NCBI GenBank assembly: GCA_029550985.1
Contig: JAKPGH010000310.1
Span: 1-7,392, forward strand
DNA length: 7,392 nt
Source: Bacillota bacterium
Lineage (GTDB): Bacteria > Bacillota > Clostridia > Oscillospirales > Ruminococcaceae
Direction of reading: 5' to 3'
Each line of letters begins with the position of its first letter. The first letter of the stretch is position 1. Positions 6,355-7,392 of the stretch are shown here, in pieces. A program made the translations under genes and the position numbers. Under the pieces are notes generated by a model that did no database searches, had not been told where the DNA came from, and was given only the letters and a program-made list of their open reading frames with translations.

Positions 6355-6384
6355 GCCCTTCTGTCGAAAAATCGGCGGAAGGGC
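6355..6384 (+). terminator. Hairpin after the Rrf2 gene, weak rho-independent terminator
   Basis: GCCCTTCTGTCG (6355-6366) pairs with CGGCGGAAGGGC (6373-6384) in a 12-bp stem with two U-G pairs and an A-rich loop (AAAAAT). It begins 10 bases after the Rrf2 stop. The following TGTTGAACGTTGATTCTT is only moderately T-rich, so termination may be partial. A new promoter follows at once, which supports a transcript boundary here. Confidence 0.55.
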
Positions 6385-6400
6385 TGTTGAACGTTGATTC

Positions 6401-6429
6401 TTGACGGGATATCTAAGGCATGCTAAAGT
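6401..6429 (+). promoter_or_regulatory. Sigma-A type promoter for trmL and the DegV-family gene
   Basis: The -35 box TTGACG (6401-6406) and the -10 box TAAAGT (6424-6429) are 17 bases apart. TG at 6421-6422, one base before the -10 box, gives an extended -10. Transcription should start near 6436, leaving a leader of about 100 bases. A bulged inverted repeat, CGGTAC/GTAACCG (6435-6440 and 6447-6453), lies at the start point. A weak stem, AGCGC (6459-6463)/GCGCT (6484-6488), follows in the leader. Confidence 0.7.
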
Positions 6430-6524
6430 AGTAACGGTACTTCATTGTAACCGACAACAGCGCAGAAGGATGACTTCCGAGCAGCGCTCACATATCTGGA
6501 TTAAAACGTTAGTTCCATGAATTT

Positions 6525-6529
6525 GGAGG
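6525..6529 (+). promoter_or_regulatory. Ribosome binding site pointing to a TTG start for trmL
   Basis: GGAGG ends 8 bases before the TTG at 6538. It lies inside the reading frame that would begin at ATG 6517, and that ATG has no purine-rich site upstream (AACGTTAGTTCC). This favours TTG 6538 as the start. Confidence 0.7.
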
Positions 6530-6537
6530 CCAAAAGC

Positions 6538-7062
6538 TTGCAGAAGCTACATATTGTTCTGGTGGAGCCCCAAATACCCCAGAACACCGGCAATATCGCC
6601 CGCACCTGCGCCGCCACCGGAGCCGTGTTGCATCTGGTGCGCCCTTTGGGATTTTCCATCGACGATAAAAAGCTAAAGCGGGCGGGGCTGGATTACTGGT
6701 ATCTGTTGGATATTCGCTATCACGACAATCTGGATGCTTTCTTCAGGGCAGAAAACCCGCAGTCCTGTTTCTTTTTTTCTACCAAGGCGGCCAAAACCTA
6801 CACCGAAGTTTCCTATCCCGCCGGCAGTTACCTAGTGTTTGGAAGAGAGGATGCAGGCCTTCCCGAGGAACTGCTGCGCCAACACTATTCGCAGTGTGTG
6901 CGGCTGCCCATGCTGGAAGGGGCCAGAAGCCTCAACCTTTCCAACACCGTGGCGGTAGCTGTTTACGAGGCGCTGCGGCAGCAGGGATTTCCCCAACTGA
7001 AAACCAAGAGCTGCATTTTCGCCCAATCCACACCGAAAAACGGGGAGGACCTTTCATTTTGA
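6538..7062 (+). CDS. trmL: tRNA (cytidine/uridine-34) 2'-O-methyltransferase, SPOUT family
   Basis: This SAM-dependent enzyme methylates the ribose of the wobble base in certain leucine tRNAs, which helps codon reading. Using TTG 6538 as the start gives 174 residues beginning MQKLHIVLVEPQIPQNTGN, which matches the family's usual N-terminus; the ATG at 6517 would add seven residues. The three SPOUT knot motifs are in order: NTGNIART at about 16-23, FGREDAGLPEE at about 101-111, and RSLNLSNTVAVAVYEAL at about 130-146. The last two form the SAM-binding knot. The C-terminal stretch after about 155 (KTKSCIFAQSTPKNGEDLSF) is a little longer than in the compact E. coli protein. It has its own promoter, and its stop codon overlaps the next gene's start, so the two are co-expressed. 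TrmH-family relatives are the main alternative, but the short length fits TrmL. Confidence 0.93.
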   Translation: MQKLHIVLVEPQIPQNTGNIARTCAATGAVLHLVRPLGFSIDDKKLKRAGLDYWYLLDIRYHDNLDAFFRAENPQSCFFFSTKAAKTYTEVSYPAGSYLVFGREDAGLPEELLRQHYSQCVRLPMLEGARSLNLSNTVAVAVYEALRQQGFPQLKTKSCIFAQSTPKNGEDLSF

Positions 7063-7392
7063 TGCAGAAGATTAAAATTGTCACCGATTCCGCCAGCGAT
7101 ATCCCTCAGGAGGATCTGGAAGCCTTGGGAATTGAAATGCTCAGCATTCCCATTGCGGTGGACGGTAAAGGATATTTTGAGCGAAAAAGCTTTTCCATCG
7201 ACGAATTTTACGATATTTTGGACAAGGCCAGCGAAATTCCCGTCACCAGCCGCATTCCCGAGCAGGACTACTTTACCTGCTACCGGAACGCCATGGAAAA
7301 GGGCTACACCCATCTGATCAACATCACCATCAACGCCGGGGGGTCGGGGGTCAACGCCGCCGCCCACATGGCCCGGGATCGGTTTTACGAGG
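7062..7392 (+). CDS. DegV-family fatty-acid-binding protein (3' partial)
   Basis: DegV proteins bind a fatty acid, and in Gram-positive bacteria the FakB members hand it to the kinase FakA for phosphorylation and use in phospholipids. The ATG at 7062 overlaps the trmL TGA stop by one base (TGATG), a classic coupled arrangement; GGAGG at 7044-7048 is 13 bases upstream, which is rather far. The frame stays open to the window end, showing 110 codons of a protein normally near 280. The N-terminus KIVTDSASDIP (residues 4-14) is the DegV signature. IPVTSRIPEQDY (about 59-70) corresponds to the family's PTTSQPS region, and ITINAGGSGVNAAA (about 88-101) to the ISSxxSGTYxSA region. The second of these is noticeably divergent. 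No FakA gene is in view, so the exact role is open. Confidence 0.9.
   Translation, partial: MQKIKIVTDSASDIPQEDLEALGIEMLSIPIAVDGKGYFERKSFSIDEFYDILDKASEIPVTSRIPEQDYFTCYRNAMEKGYTHLINITINAGGSGVNAAAHMARDRFYE

Noticed and set aside
7078..7317. A 79-codon plus-strand frame inside the last gene
   Set aside because: It lies in another frame of the DegV-family gene, whose own frame is open to the window end and carries the family signature.

Overview
The window looks like ordinary chromosomal DNA from a fairly GC-rich, low-complexity-poor Clostridia-type Firmicute. An Oscillospiraceae/Ruminococcaceae-like host is my guess. The reasons are strong AGGAGG-type ribosome binding sites, a Gram-positive style lipoprotein binding protein with a long Ser/Ala/Pro linker, and a DegV-family gene. 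No phage, insertion sequence, CRISPR array, tRNA or rRNA is visible. All genes lie on the + strand, and the long minus-strand reading frames are shadows of real genes.

Bases 1-3795 hold the 3' part of an ABC importer operon of the ferric-iron/AfuABC/FbpABC type. It contains a fused two-domain permease (5' end outside the window), an ATPase with a C-terminal TOBE-like region, and a solute-binding lipoprotein as the last gene. A near-textbook terminator with a perfect 15-bp stem closes it. The family is usually labelled iron transport, but the binding protein lacks an obvious Tyr-Tyr iron motif, so the substrate is open.

Bases 3796-5820 hold an unusually long, structured leader followed by glnS, encoding a full-length glutaminyl-tRNA synthetase. 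A consensus sigma-A promoter (3850-3878) lies about 280 bases before the glnS start. Its -10 box is overlapped by a 7-8-7 inverted repeat. A terminator-like hairpin follows soon after the predicted transcription start, and two more potential stem structures come after that. No T-box signature is visible, although this is the sort of place where one would be expected.

Bases 5821-6400 hold a 113-base spacer with a hairpin and a perfect 8-1-8 palindrome, then an Rrf2-family regulator with three C-terminal cysteines and Asp8, the residue set used by Fe-S cluster sensors such as NsrR. A hairpin follows the gene.

Bases 6401-7392 hold a second good promoter (TTGACG, 17-base spacer, extended -10), trmL (tRNA wobble-base 2'-O-methyltransferase, probably starting at a TTG codon), and the 5' part of a DegV-family fatty-acid-binding protein gene that overlaps the trmL stop codon by one base. 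The window ends inside that gene.

The genes do not form one pathway. glnS and trmL both serve translation. The importer and the putative Fe-S regulator could be linked through iron or redox state, but that is only inference. The parts most worth a second look are the glnS leader and the Rrf2 gene with its palindrome. I saw no clear novel multi-gene system.
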